Positions 1 to 7,867 are shown, counted from the first letter of the stretch. The stretch is DNA of 24,057 nucleotides from Gallionellales bacterium CG03_land_8_20_14_0_80_55_15 (GCA_002780675.1 PEUR01000144.1:1-24057); one strand, 5' to 3'. Translations and numbers: made by a program. The notes: generated from the letters alone by a model not told the origin.

Positions 1-5
1 CCACC

Positions 6-82
6 ATAAAAACGTAAGTTATTGATTATTAAAGACAATATAAATTATACATTTAATTTCAACAACTAACGATGACATAGCC
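6..82 (+). repeat. Diverged copy of the right half of a MITE-like element, upstream of petA
   Basis: This stretch aligns without gaps to 14225-14301, the right half of the MITE at 14159-14301. I count 58 identities over 77 positions, and both end in GACATAGCC. The left half of this copy would lie before the window start. It ends 32 bases before the petA start, so it forms most of the visible leader region. It contains a weak sigma70-like pair, TTGATT at 22-27 and TATACA at 46-51 (18-base spacer), so it may carry or replace the petABC promoter; that part is inference. Confidence 0.7.
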
Positions 83-114
83 AAAATATTGCTTTATGTA
101 AGAGGATAAAGGAA

Positions 115-714
115 ATGACTGATAATGTGGATCACAGTAAACGACGAATGTTAACGATCGCCACGGCGGCGGCGGGTGGTGTGGCAGCGGTGGGGATGGC
201 GATACCTTTTGTGATGAGTTTGAATCCGAGTGAGCGCGCCAAGGCAGCAGGTGCACCGGTCGAAGTGGATATCAGCACCATGGAGCCAGGTGCTATTTTG
301 AGTGTCGAATGGCAGGGCAAGCCGGTATGGGTTGTGCGGCGCACTAAGGAAATGCTCGATTTGCTGGCCAAACACGATGATGATTTGACGGATCCTGCGT
401 CCTTGGTTCAACAGCAGCCGGACTATTGTTCCAATGCGACCCGTTCGATTAAACCCGAGTTTCTGGTGGTTCTCGGTATCTGTACCCATTTGGGATGTTC
501 GCCCTCTTTCCGTCCTGAAGCCGCTCCGGCGGACTTGGGTGCGAACTGGGCGGGGGGCTGGTTCTGTCCATGCCACGGTTCACGCTTCGATCTGGCAGCG
601 CGCGTTTATAAAGGCGTGCCTGCACCGACCAACCTGATTATTCCACCTCACAAATACTTGAGTGATACCCGTCTGCTCATCGGAGATGACGGCAAGGAAG
701 GGGCAAACGCATGA
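115..714 (+). CDS. petA: Ubiquinol-cytochrome c reductase Rieske iron-sulfur subunit
   Basis: This is the Rieske [2Fe-2S] subunit of the cytochrome bc1 complex, which takes the first electron from quinol at the Qo site and passes it to cytochrome c1. The 199-residue protein starts with a twin-arginine-type N-terminus (KRR followed by a hydrophobic segment, residues about 9-35) that serves as Tat signal and membrane anchor. The cluster ligands are visible as CTHLGC (Cys123, His125, with Cys128) and CPCHGS (Cys151, His154 and the disulfide partner Cys153). A GAGGATAAAGGA Shine-Dalgarno region precedes the ATG. The stop codon overlaps the petB start by 4 bases (ATGA), which indicates translational coupling. 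Length and motif order are normal for the bacterial family. Confidence 0.97.
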   Translation: MTDNVDHSKRRMLTIATAAAGGVAAVGMAIPFVMSLNPSERAKAAGAPVEVDISTMEPGAILSVEWQGKPVWVVRRTKEMLDLLAKHDDDLTDPASLVQQQPDYCSNATRSIKPEFLVVLGICTHLGCSPSFRPEAAPADLGANWAGGWFCPCHGSRFDLAARVYKGVPAPTNLIIPPHKYLSDTRLLIGDDGKEGANA

Positions 715-1949
715 GCCATCTCGCCACCAAACTCATTGCCTGGATTGATGAACGCTTTCCGCTGATTTCAACCTGGAAAGAGCATCTCTCCGAGTATTAC
801 GCCCCCAGGAATTTTAATTTCTGGTATTTCTTCGGTGGCCTCGCGCTGCTGGTGCTGGTCATACAGTTTGTCAGCGGCATTTTTCTCACCATGAACTACA
901 AGCCGGATGCGGCTCAGGCGTTTGCCTCGGTCGAGTACATCATGCGCGATGTTCAGGGGGGGTGGGTGTTACGTTATATCCATTCCACCGGCGCTTCGAT
1001 GTTCTTTGTGGTGATTTACCTGCATATGTTCCGTAGCTTGATGTATGGCTCGTACCGCAAGCCGCGTGAATTGCTGTGGATTATTGGTATGGTCATCTAT
1101 CTGGCGCTGATGGCTGAAGCCTTTATGGGCTATCTGCTGCCGTGGGGACAGATGTCGTACTGGGGCGCGCAGGTGATTGTTAACCTGTTCTCGTCAGTTC
1201 CCTATATCGGTCACGATTTGGCAATTTTGATTCGCGGCGACTATGTTGTATCTGATTCCACGCTGAATCGTTTCTTCGCCTTGCACGTCATCGCTGTTCC
1301 GCTGTTATTGATCGGCATTGTATTTCTGCATATCGTGGCCTTGCATGCGGTGGGTTCCAATAACCCGGACGGTATCGAAATCAAGAAACACAAGGATGCG
1401 AACGGCCATCCACTGGACGGGATTCCTTTCTTTCCATATATGGTAGTCAAGGATGCGGTGGCGACGGTGGTATTCCTGATTGTGTTCTGCTCGATTATCT
1501 TCTTCGCGCCGGAAATCAACGGTTACTTCTTGGAGGCGAATAACTTCGTGCCGGGTAATCCCATGAAGACACCGGAACACATTGCGCCAGTCTGGTATTT
1601 CACGCCTTACTACGCAATTCTGCGCGCCATACCGCCGTTGTTCGGTTCGCAGTTCCCCGGTGTGGTGGCGATGGGTGTGGCGACGATGATTTTCTTCGCT
1701 TTGCCGTGGCTGGATCGAGGCCGTGTCAAGTCCATCCGCTATCGTGGTCCGATCTACAAAACCTTTCTGGCGGCTTTTGTAGTGAGCTTCATCGGACTGG
1801 GCTGGCTGGGTCTGCTGCCTTCCACACCAACCTACACCGTGATCGCGCGCGTCTTGTCGGTGGTTTACTTCGCATTCTTTTTCCTGATGCCGTGGTACAC
1901 CAAAATAGACAAGTGCAAGCCTGAACCTGATCGTGTGACATCCACATAA
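711..1949 (+). CDS. petB: Ubiquinol-cytochrome c reductase cytochrome b subunit
   Basis: This is the di-heme membrane core of the bc1 complex, carrying the Qo and Qi quinone sites. The 412-residue protein has the length of a full bacterial cytochrome b, with both the four-helix heme part and the C-terminal part fused. Heme-ligand histidines lie in the helices around HSTGASMFFVVIYLHMFR and in the helix containing HVIAVPLLLIGIVFLHIVALH-like spacing. The Qo motif at residues 293-296 reads PVWY rather than the mitochondrial PEWY; PVWY has been described as the usual form in beta- and gammaproteobacteria, so it supports the taxonomic call and is not a defect. Translation is coupled to petA by an ATGA overlap. 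The gap to petC is unusually long (about 170 bases) and is filled with hairpins. Confidence 0.97.
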   Translation: MSHLATKLIAWIDERFPLISTWKEHLSEYYAPRNFNFWYFFGGLALLVLVIQFVSGIFLTMNYKPDAAQAFASVEYIMRDVQGGWVLRYIHSTGASMFFVVIYLHMFRSLMYGSYRKPRELLWIIGMVIYLALMAEAFMGYLLPWGQMSYWGAQVIVNLFSSVPYIGHDLAILIRGDYVVSDSTLNRFFALHVIAVPLLLIGIVFLHIVALHAVGSNNPDGIEIKKHKDANGHPLDGIPFFPYMVVKDAVATVVFLIVFCSIIFFAPEINGYFLEANNFVPGNPMKTPEHIAPVWYFTPYYAILRAIPPLFGSQFPGVVAMGVATMIFFALPWLDRGRVKSIRYRGPIYKTFLAAFVVSFIGLGWLGLLPSTPTYTVIARVLSVVYFAFFFLMPWYTKIDKCKPEPDRVTST

Positions 1950-1978
1950 TTGAAAGAGGTTCGCTAACAGCAATTTGT

Positions 1979-2098
1979 CACCAGCCTTCAGGCTGGTGGA
2001 TTTAGGCGGGGAGGGGTTTGCATCCCCTCCCCTACGCACCCTTAAACCCCGCCCTTCAGGGCGAGGTGGTGCTTGTTCCGGCCTAAAGGCCGGGGTTT
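1979..2098 (+). repeat. Cluster of four hairpins between petB and petC (REP-like or IS200/IS605-end-like)
   Basis: Four inverted repeats follow one another: 1979-1986/1991-1998 (CACCAGCC, loop TTCA); 2008-2016/2024-2032 (GGGGAGGGG against CCCCTCCCC); 2050-2054/2059-2063 (CGCCC, loop TTCA); and 2078-2083/2088-2093 (CCGGCC, loop TAAA). An outer pair, AAACCCC at 2044-2050 with GGGGTTT at 2092-2098, can enclose the last two. No run of T follows, so these are not classic terminators. Such GC-rich hairpins with short loops resemble REP elements or the subterminal hairpins of IS200/IS605-type elements. The family assignment is inference. They lie inside the petABC message and could alter its processing. 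Confidence 0.6.
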
Positions 2099-2118
2099 CA
2101 AACCGATAAGGAATGAGA

Positions 2119-2853
2119 ATGAATGCAATCAATAAGTTACGGGTGCTCGTGCTGCTGTGGATAGTCGTGCCGACACTGGCAATCGCCAATACTGAAATTC
2201 ACCTGGACAAATTTCCAGTCACGCTGGAGAAGGATAATGCCTCCCTGCAGCGCGGCGCGAAATTGTTTACCGATAAATGTCTGGCGTGCCATTCGGCGAC
2301 CTACATGCGTTACAGTCGTTTACATGATATTGGCATGAATGATGCGCAGGTGAAAAAGGAAATTGCGGTACCGGAAGACGGACAAATTTATTCCAAAATG
2401 CAATCTGCGATGGATGCGAACTCAGCCAAGCTGGCCTACGGTGTTGTACCGCCGGATTTGAGCGTAATCGCGCGTGCGCGAGGCGCTGATTGGCTTTATA
2501 CCTATCTGCGCACTTTTTATGTTGATGCTAGTCGCGCGAGTGGCTGGAATAATACGACGTTCCCTAACGTGGGGATGCCATTTGTCATGTCTGATTTGCA
2601 AGGTGAGCAAGTGCTGGAAGTTGAAAAGCATGAAGGCCATGAAGTCAAGAAGCTGGTGATGAAGACACCGGGTTCCATGACTCCGGCTCAGTACGACAGC
2701 GCGATGGTAGATTTGACTAACTATTTGGTGTTCATGGGTGATCCCGGCGAAAAAAATCGTCATCAATACGGCTACATTGTGCTGGGATTTTTGTTGCTCC
2801 TGTTGGCACTGGTTTACGCGCTGAAACAGGAAATCTGGAAAGATATTAAGTAA
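2119..2853 (+). CDS. petC: Ubiquinol-cytochrome c reductase cytochrome c1 subunit
   Basis: Cytochrome c1 accepts electrons from the Rieske protein and hands them to a periplasmic cytochrome c. An N-terminal signal peptide (residues about 1-24, ending near AIAN) is followed by the heme-binding motif CLACH (Cys54, Cys57, His58). The C-terminus holds a single membrane anchor (YIVLGFLLLLLALVYAL) followed by a short basic tail, the standard layout. Methionines in the second half could supply the sixth heme ligand. I chose the ATG at 2119 because AAGGA at 2108-2112 lies six bases before it; the in-frame ATG at 2113 directly abuts this Shine-Dalgarno sequence. A terminator follows at 2913, closing the bc1 operon. 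Confidence 0.95.
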   Translation: MNAINKLRVLVLLWIVVPTLAIANTEIHLDKFPVTLEKDNASLQRGAKLFTDKCLACHSATYMRYSRLHDIGMNDAQVKKEIAVPEDGQIYSKMQSAMDANSAKLAYGVVPPDLSVIARARGADWLYTYLRTFYVDASRASGWNNTTFPNVGMPFVMSDLQGEQVLEVEKHEGHEVKKLVMKTPGSMTPAQYDSAMVDLTNYLVFMGDPGEKNRHQYGYIVLGFLLLLLALVYALKQEIWKDIK

Positions 2854-2912
2854 TTATTTGAATAATAAAGATATTTAAAATATCGCTGTGGGGTGTTTTA
2901 ATGAGCAGTCTG

Positions 2913-2943
2913 GCGGCGGAGCTAATTACTCTGCCGCTTTTTT
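2913..2943 (+). terminator. Rho-independent terminator after petC
   Basis: A 9-bp stem (2913-2921 with 2929-2937, one G-U wobble, 7-base loop) is followed by six T residues at 2938-2943. It lies 60 bases after the petC stop and points in the + direction, so it separates petABC from the genes downstream. On the other strand the hairpin is not followed by a T run. Confidence 0.85.
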
Positions 2944-2947
2944 GTGC

Positions 2948-3574
2948 TTATGAGCTATGTTTTTTGTGCAAATGATCCAGTGAAATAGTTAATGTACGCG
3001 GAGCGTTTTTTAAAGAAGTATTGGCTTGTTCGACTAATTTGCCGTTATTTGTCAACAACGTCTTGAAAATGAATTCAATTTCGTCGAGCAATTTTTCAGG
3101 ATTGCGCGTGTAGCGCAGCAGGAAATCGCTGCGGCGCGGATAAAAGTTAGTCCATTGCCAGGCCAGGAAATTTTCGTTGGCTTTAAATCCGGCATCGGCC
3201 AATACTTGTTTGAGTGCGACGACGGCAGGTAGAGAAAGTTGATCCTGTTTGGATGGCGTGTTCCACATCAGACCGAAAAAAATTCGCCACGAGCCACCCA
3301 AATATTGTTGTTCCAGCATGGGAAACAGAAACAGGGATTGTGGTTCGGCCATGCGGCATTGCAGCCCCACGAGTACCCCGGCTGCGTTGCGATCTTCTAT
3401 GGTCTCCGCTATCCATGCACTAGTATGTTGATCGCTAATACGTTGTTGTAGCGATTTCCAGAAACGGCTATTGATTTGCGCGCGAATCTCATCCATCTGC
3501 TCGGCAACCGACAAGCCCAAGGGCAAATTTTCTTTTTTGGCAAAAAAATCCAGGACAGCTTGTTCTTCGTTCAT
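2948..3574 (-). CDS. Uncharacterised protein between the bc1 and ACIII operons
   Basis: I do not recognise this 208-residue protein. It has no signal peptide and no clear membrane helix. It is rich in Trp, Phe and Leu, with a central segment FLFPMLEQQYLGGSWRIFFG and a later run WQWTNFYPRRSDFLLRYT, and ends with a basic HLHKKHSS tail. I start it at 3574 (MNEEQAVLDFF), because AAAAGG lies about 8 bases upstream; an in-frame start at 3607 would add 11 residues without a better ribosome site. It is transcribed away from actA, so the two share the 3575-3856 interval as a divergent promoter region. It sits alone between the two quinol-oxidising complexes. A role linked to either complex is possible but not shown. 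Confidence 0.75.
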   Translation of the reverse strand: MNEEQAVLDFFAKKENLPLGLSVAEQMDEIRAQINSRFWKSLQQRISDQHTSAWIAETIEDRNAAGVLVGLQCRMAEPQSLFLFPMLEQQYLGGSWRIFFGLMWNTPSKQDQLSLPAVVALKQVLADAGFKANENFLAWQWTNFYPRRSDFLLRYTRNPEKLLDEIEFIFKTLLTNNGKLVEQANTSLKNAPRTLTISLDHLHKKHSS

Positions 3575-3672
3575 GTAGGTGACCTTTTGGGATTGGTATA
3601 TTAGCAAATTATGTAATAATTTGTTTTGTATGATAATTTTTTCTTAAATAGGCAACAAAATAAAATTCAGTA

Positions 3673-3701
3673 TTGACTTTATATTTGAGACTAGACATTA
3701 T
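3673..3701 (+). promoter_or_regulatory. Candidate sigma70 promoter of the ACIII operon
   Basis: TTGACT at 3673-3678 and CATTAT at 3696-3701 are separated by 17 bases, in a very AT-rich stretch upstream of actA. Transcription from here would leave a leader of about 150 bases before the actA start at 3857. The -35 box matches the consensus in five of six positions and the -10 box in four. The call rests on pattern only. Confidence 0.4.
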
Positions 3702-3856
3702 TCGTCCGTGTAGTTGCAAAGTGTTTTTTCGGATGGAAAAACAGATAATAATTTTAATTGCGACACACCGCATCAAAAAATAATCCGATTTATCTGTTCG
3801 TTCATACTGGCCGCAAGCTGGTGTGGGGTCATTTGTTTGCCGGGGGAGCCCTTACG

Positions 3857-4564
3857 ATGCACCGTTTCTTACGTTTATCATTCATGCTGATGGGGTTGTT
3901 GGTTGCTAGTGGAAGCTACGCTGCCGATACCCAAAAACCTACCTTAACGACTGAGGACGATTTAGGTCCGCAAGTCACCCAACCTATCGAATTTCCGCAT
4001 TATCGCCATGCCGGGCTGAAAAATCCTGATGATCCAACCAATAGCGACCCTAGCAAGGGGGGTATGGAGATTGATTGTCAGTATTGTCACACCTATGCAC
4101 GGCGCAGCGCGGTAGCCGGTATTCCTCCGTTACAAAAATGTATTGGTTGCCACCAGAACATCGAATCTGTGCGCAACAAGCCACGCATCGTAGAGTTGTT
4201 CAAGTACTGGGATGCCAAGAAGGCTATCCCCTGGAAGAAAGTTCACGATCTTCCAGACTTCGTTCGTTTTAATCATGAGCGTCATATCAAGCGTTTCGTC
4301 GAACAGCAGAACCGTCCTACTCAGGAGGCTTGCGGATATTGTCATGGCGATGTCAAGAGCATGACAGTTGCCCGTCGCAGCAAGTCACTCGCTATGGGAT
4401 GGTGCGCCAGTTGTCACGAGAAGAATCATCCGGTAACGGCAGAGGGCGGTACGCCGATCGGCAATCAGGCTTACTGGTATAAATTCCAGAAACCGGTTGT
4501 GGCTTCATCTGACGGTGTGGTCAAGGCGCAAGGCCCGAATGACTGCTGGCATTGCCACAAGTAA
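3857..4564 (+). CDS. actA: ACIII subunit ActA, pentaheme cytochrome c
   Basis: ActA is the multiheme cytochrome c of Alternative Complex III, part of the periplasmic electron wire from the quinol site to the final acceptor. The 235-residue protein has exactly five CXXCH motifs (CQYCH, CIGCH, CGYCH, CASCH, CWHCH), the first near residue 74 and the last at the C-terminus, which matches the family. The N-terminal hydrophobic stretch (FLRLSFMLMGLLVASGSYA) is a signal peptide or membrane anchor. I chose the ATG at 3857 because GGGGGAG lies 8 bases before it. A longer reading from a TTG at 3758 would bury this signal peptide 33 residues inside the protein and lacks a ribosome site. It is the first gene of the act operon, 66 bases before actB1. 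Confidence 0.95.
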   Translation: MHRFLRLSFMLMGLLVASGSYAADTQKPTLTTEDDLGPQVTQPIEFPHYRHAGLKNPDDPTNSDPSKGGMEIDCQYCHTYARRSAVAGIPPLQKCIGCHQNIESVRNKPRIVELFKYWDAKKAIPWKKVHDLPDFVRFNHERHIKRFVEQQNRPTQEACGYCHGDVKSMTVARRSKSLAMGWCASCHEKNHPVTAEGGTPIGNQAYWYKFQKPVVASSDGVVKAQGPNDCWHCHK

Positions 4565-4630
4565 GCTGAAAGGCTTTTGGTCGGATGCCCGGCGGGCATG
4601 AGATTCCAAGAAATTACCAGTGAGGTTGTT

Positions 4631-6868
4631 ATGATTGATAGTAGTTCCATAAAACAATTGGCCGGGCACCCGTTTGATCGGCGTGATTTTCTGAAGGTGT
4701 TGGGCTGGAGTGGCGCGGCAGTCGCGTTGAGCGGTTGCGGCAACACTTCAATAGAAAATGGAAAAGAGACGGTGGTTTCCTATGTGGAGGCGGCTGACTA
4801 CGTCATTCCGGGGGTGGCGGTGTATTACAACTCAACCTGCGCGCAGTGCGATGCGGGATGTAATATCAACGGCCGTGTGCGTGAAGGTCGCGTGTTGAAG
4901 CTGGAAGGCAATGCCGCTTCCGCCATCAACCGGGGCAAGATGTGTGGGCTGGGGCAGGCAGGGGTGCAACACCACTATAACCCGGATCGTGTGCGTGAAC
5001 CTTTGTTGCGCAAGGGTGATAAGGGGGAAACAATTTCCTGGGATAAGGCTTATGCGCTGATTGCTGAAAAGCTGAACGGTGTGAGTGGCGAGCAGGTCGC
5101 GTTCCTGAGTGGCGCTGTCAGCGGTCATCTTAAAGTATTGCTGGGCAATTACCTGGAGAGTTTGGGCAGCAAAAATCTTTATGTCTATGAAGCGGTTGCG
5201 CCAGCAGTGCAACGCGCCGCCAACAAAAAAGCCTATGGCACGGAAATGCCGCGTTTTAACATCAACAAAGCCAAGGTTGTGTTGTCGTTCGGTGCGGATT
5301 TTCTGGGTAGCTGGGTTTCTCCGGTACATTTCTCCCAACAATATGCACAGTTCCGCAAGGGCGTGGATGGTCAGCGTGGGGTGCTGGTGCAGGTCGAGTC
5401 GAAGATGACTTTGACGGGTGCGAACGCTGACCGTTGGTTAGTGGTTCGTCCCGGCACGGAAGGTATTCTGGCGCTGGGTATCATTAACGCGTTGGGCGCT
5501 TCGGGTGTGACATTGTCGGGCGATGTGGCTGCTGCGGTTCAAGGTTATGACAAGGCGCGTGTCAGTAATGACACCGGCGTTTCGGTCGAACATCTGGACA
5601 AGTTGGTCGCCTTGCTGAAAGAACGAACCCCTAGCCTGGTGTTGGCGGGCAGTGCTGCCGAAGGTTACGCGCACGGTTCGCAAAATGCTGCGGCTATCAA
5701 CTTGCTCAATCAGGTGTTGGGTAATGTCGGCAAAACGATCGAAGCCTCCGCTTCAGTACCCTTCCCGCAAATGATACCCGCAAAGGGCAATACCGCTGCA
5801 CTGAAGACTTTGAATGATGATCTGGCAGCAGGTAAATACAAGGTGTTGTTTACCTATGCAACCAACCCGGTATTCACTGCGCCGGGTTCGATGAAGTTTA
5901 AGGCTAATCTGGCCAAAGCCGGATTCAAGGTTGCCTTTGCTCATTATCTGGATGAAACGGCGCTAGAGGCTGATTTGGTGTTGCCGCTGGATTCCGCTCT
6001 GGAAGACTGGGGTACTCAAGTTCCCGAATACATGGCGGAAGGCGCGCAGATCAATATCCAACAACCGTTGATGGAAAAACTTCATGCCAATACGCAGGGC
6101 ATGGGTGACATCCTGTTGACCTTGGTCAAACAACGTGAAGCGGATAAATATAAGGACTTCGCGGATTACTACGGTTATCTGCGCGGTTCGCTGTTGACGA
6201 TCAAGGGTGCGCTGGGGAGTGGTGGAACCGACGATGACACCTTCTGGGATGAAACATTGACCAGCGGGATCATCAAGTTGGCGGGTTCGGCAGAGCAGTT
6301 GTCGGGTAATGCGAGTGCGGCGGGGTTGCAGTTGCCCGCAGCAGCGGCAGCGGATGCCCAGTATTCCTTCCATCTGATTCCAAGTGTGACGGCCTATCTG
6401 CGTGATGGTCGTCATACTAACCAGCCCTGGTTGCAAGAATCTCCCGATCCACTGACCACTATCGTGTGGGATTCATGGGTGGAGATTCATCCCAAAAAGG
6501 CTGCGGAATTGGGCATTGTCGAGGGAGATGTTTTGGAGGTTTCCTCCAGGACGGGATCCATTAGGGCGCAGGCCTACCTGTTCCCCGGTATTCATCCTGA
6601 CGCTATTTCCATCCCGCTGGGTCGAGGACATGAAGCGTTGGGTCGTTATGCCAAGGGTTACGGTGTAAACCCGTTCCAGATTCTGGATGCGGTGTTCGAT
6701 CAGGAAACCGGCGAATTGGCGCTGCATGAGACACGCGTCAAAATCAGCAAGGTGGGACAGCGCATCATCGTAGTCAAGGATGAGGGTGCAGCAGGTGGTA
6801 AGCCGGAGCAAAGAAGGATCGCTCTGAGCAAATCCACTGACCAAGTTAAGCTTTCAGAGGAGGTCTAA
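4631..6868 (+). CDS. actB1: ACIII subunit ActB1, molybdopterin-oxidoreductase-like domain
   Basis: This protein (745 residues) corresponds to the N-terminal, molybdopterin-oxidoreductase-like half of ActB. In most characterised ACIII it is fused to the iron-sulfur half; here the two halves are separate genes three bases apart. The N-terminus carries a Tat motif (DRRDFLKVLGWSG) directly followed by LSGCG, which looks like a lipobox, so it is probably an exported lipoprotein. A four-cysteine pattern typical of this superfamily remains: Cys70, Cys73, Cys77 and Cys105 (STCAQCDAGC ... KMCGLG). In solved ACIII structures this domain holds no molybdenum cofactor and acts structurally, so a catalytic role is not assumed. 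The ATG at 4631 is preceded by GAGG at 4622-4625; an in-frame ATG at 4577 would put 18 residues in front of the Tat signal. Confidence 0.92.
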   Translation: MIDSSSIKQLAGHPFDRRDFLKVLGWSGAAVALSGCGNTSIENGKETVVSYVEAADYVIPGVAVYYNSTCAQCDAGCNINGRVREGRVLKLEGNAASAINRGKMCGLGQAGVQHHYNPDRVREPLLRKGDKGETISWDKAYALIAEKLNGVSGEQVAFLSGAVSGHLKVLLGNYLESLGSKNLYVYEAVAPAVQRAANKKAYGTEMPRFNINKAKVVLSFGADFLGSWVSPVHFSQQYAQFRKGVDGQRGVLVQVESKMTLTGANADRWLVVRPGTEGILALGIINALGASGVTLSGDVAAAVQGYDKARVSNDTGVSVEHLDKLVALLKERTPSLVLAGSAAEGYAHGSQNAAAINLLNQVLGNVGKTIEASASVPFPQMIPAKGNTAALKTLNDDLAAGKYKVLFTYATNPVFTAPGSMKFKANLAKAGFKVAFAHYLDETALEADLVLPLDSALEDWGTQVPEYMAEGAQINIQQPLMEKLHANTQGMGDILLTLVKQREADKYKDFADYYGYLRGSLLTIKGALGSGGTDDDTFWDETLTSGIIKLAGSAEQLSGNASAAGLQLPAAAAADAQYSFHLIPSVTAYLRDGRHTNQPWLQESPDPLTTIVWDSWVEIHPKKAAELGIVEGDVLEVSSRTGSIRAQAYLFPGIHPDAISIPLGRGHEALGRYAKGYGVNPFQILDAVFDQETGELALHETRVKISKVGQRIIVVKDEGAAGGKPEQRRIALSKSTDQVKLSEEV

Positions 6869-6871
6869 GTT

Positions 6872-7726
6872 ATGTCGGTGAGTAATTTATTAGAGAATTG
6901 GTCACAATTCCGCCATTTTCACCCAGTTGATGATAAGCCGCACGATCCCTATAAATGGGCGATGAGCATAGATATTGATGCCTGTTCAGGGTGCAATGCC
7001 TGTAGTGTGGCGTGTTATGCAGAAAATAATATTCCGGTAGTGGGTAAGGAAAGATTTCAGCATGGTCAGCAGATGCACTGGATGCGCATTGAGCGTTACT
7101 GGCCGGATCATGATTTTGATTTTCCAGAACAGGGCGCGGAATTCCTGCCCATGATGTGTCAGCAATGCGAAGCGGCTCCCTGTGAAACGGTTTGCCCGGT
7201 GGGTGCGACCAATCATACGGCTGACGGATTGAATTCACAGATTTACAACCGTTGTATCGGTTCGCGTTATTGTTCGGCAAACTGCCCGTTCAAGGTACGT
7301 TATTTCAACTGGTACGATTATCCAACCGACGAAACCGTTTGGCCAGCAGAAATGAATCGCCAGCTAAACCCGGACGTGTCGGTACGCGGCAAGGGCGTGA
7401 TGGAAAAATGCACCTTCTGTGTGCAACGTTTGCGCGCCGCAGAGGTTACAGCCAAGGGAGAGGGGCGCATCGTACGCGAAGGCGAAGTACAAACGGCTTG
7501 TCAGCAGGCCTGCCCGACCAGCGCGATTTCATTCGGTAATCTGGTAGATCCGGAATCAAGAGTCCACAAACAATGGCAGGCCCAGCAAGTCGAGATGAAT
7601 GTGGATGAACAGGAAAAAGACAAGGAACCCGGCGGCTCTCATTTGCGTGGCTACCGTATTCTGGAAGAATTGCGTCCGTACCCTTCTGTGATGTATCTGG
7701 AACGCGTGCGCGAAAGTGCTATTTAG
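6872..7726 (+). CDS. actB2: ACIII subunit ActB2, multi-cluster iron-sulfur protein
   Basis: This 284-residue protein is the ferredoxin-like half of ActB and relays electrons from the membrane quinol site to the heme subunits. Four cysteine clusters are visible: CSGCNACSVAC; CQQCEAAPCETVC followed by P; CIGSRYCSANC followed by P; and CTFC with a later CQQAC followed by P. This pattern fits three [4Fe-4S] clusters plus one [3Fe-4S] cluster, as in known ACIII and in NrfC/PsrB-type proteins. There is no export signal, so it would have to be carried across the membrane with the Tat-signal-bearing ActB1 partner. AGGAGG lies 9 bases before the ATG. The 169-base gap that follows is long for this operon and contains repeats. 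Confidence 0.94.
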   Translation: MSVSNLLENWSQFRHFHPVDDKPHDPYKWAMSIDIDACSGCNACSVACYAENNIPVVGKERFQHGQQMHWMRIERYWPDHDFDFPEQGAEFLPMMCQQCEAAPCETVCPVGATNHTADGLNSQIYNRCIGSRYCSANCPFKVRYFNWYDYPTDETVWPAEMNRQLNPDVSVRGKGVMEKCTFCVQRLRAAEVTAKGEGRIVREGEVQTACQQACPTSAISFGNLVDPESRVHKQWQAQQVEMNVDEQEKDKEPGGSHLRGYRILEELRPYPSVMYLERVRESAI

Positions 7727-7760
7727 TGCATGAACATGAAACTCGAGTAGCGTTTTGTTT

Positions 7761-7799
7761 GCCTCCCGCTCTTGTATCTTTGAGGCTTTGCCGGAGCGG
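7761..7799 (+). other. Interleaved inverted repeats in the actB2-actC gap
   Basis: Two complementary arm pairs are interlocked: GCCTC (7761-7765) with GAGGC (7782-7786), and CCGCTC (7766-7771) with GAGCGG (7794-7799). In RNA they could form either alternative hairpins or a pseudoknot-like fold upstream of actC. They are short, so chance remains possible. Confidence 0.3.
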
Positions 7800-7828
7800 A
7801 TTGATGTAAGGGAAACAGTTATAACGTG

Positions 7829-7867
7829 TTTCATTATCGGGGGTGGTTTCTTTGCCATGCCCGTTAG
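7829..7867 (+). repeat. 39-bp dispersed repeat, copy inside the act operon
   Basis: This segment matches 14302-14340 at 32 of 39 positions without gaps. The left 10 bases (TTTCATTATC) and the right 17 bases (TTTGCCATGCCCGTTAG) are identical. It lies between actB2 and actC, 28 bases before the actC start. The other copy lies at the ftsX 3' end, with its left edge used as the MITE target site. Confidence 0.7.

Noticed and set aside
1587..1598. PVWY in place of PEWY in the Qo site of cytochrome b
   Set aside because: It looks like loss of a key glutamate, but PVWY is the reported usual form in beta- and gammaproteobacteria, so it is a lineage trait.
1305..2189. 294-codon open frame antisense to petB and the petB-petC gap
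   Set aside because: Its composition is that of an antisense shadow, and both petB and petC on the other strand are certain genes.
3733..3783. 16-codon frame upstream of actA as a possible leader peptide
   Set aside because: It has no convincing ribosome site, no runs of a regulatory amino acid and no adjoining attenuator hairpin.
3758..3856. 33-residue N-terminal extension of ActA from a TTG start
   Set aside because: It would place the signal peptide inside the protein; the ATG at 3857 has a strong Shine-Dalgarno sequence.
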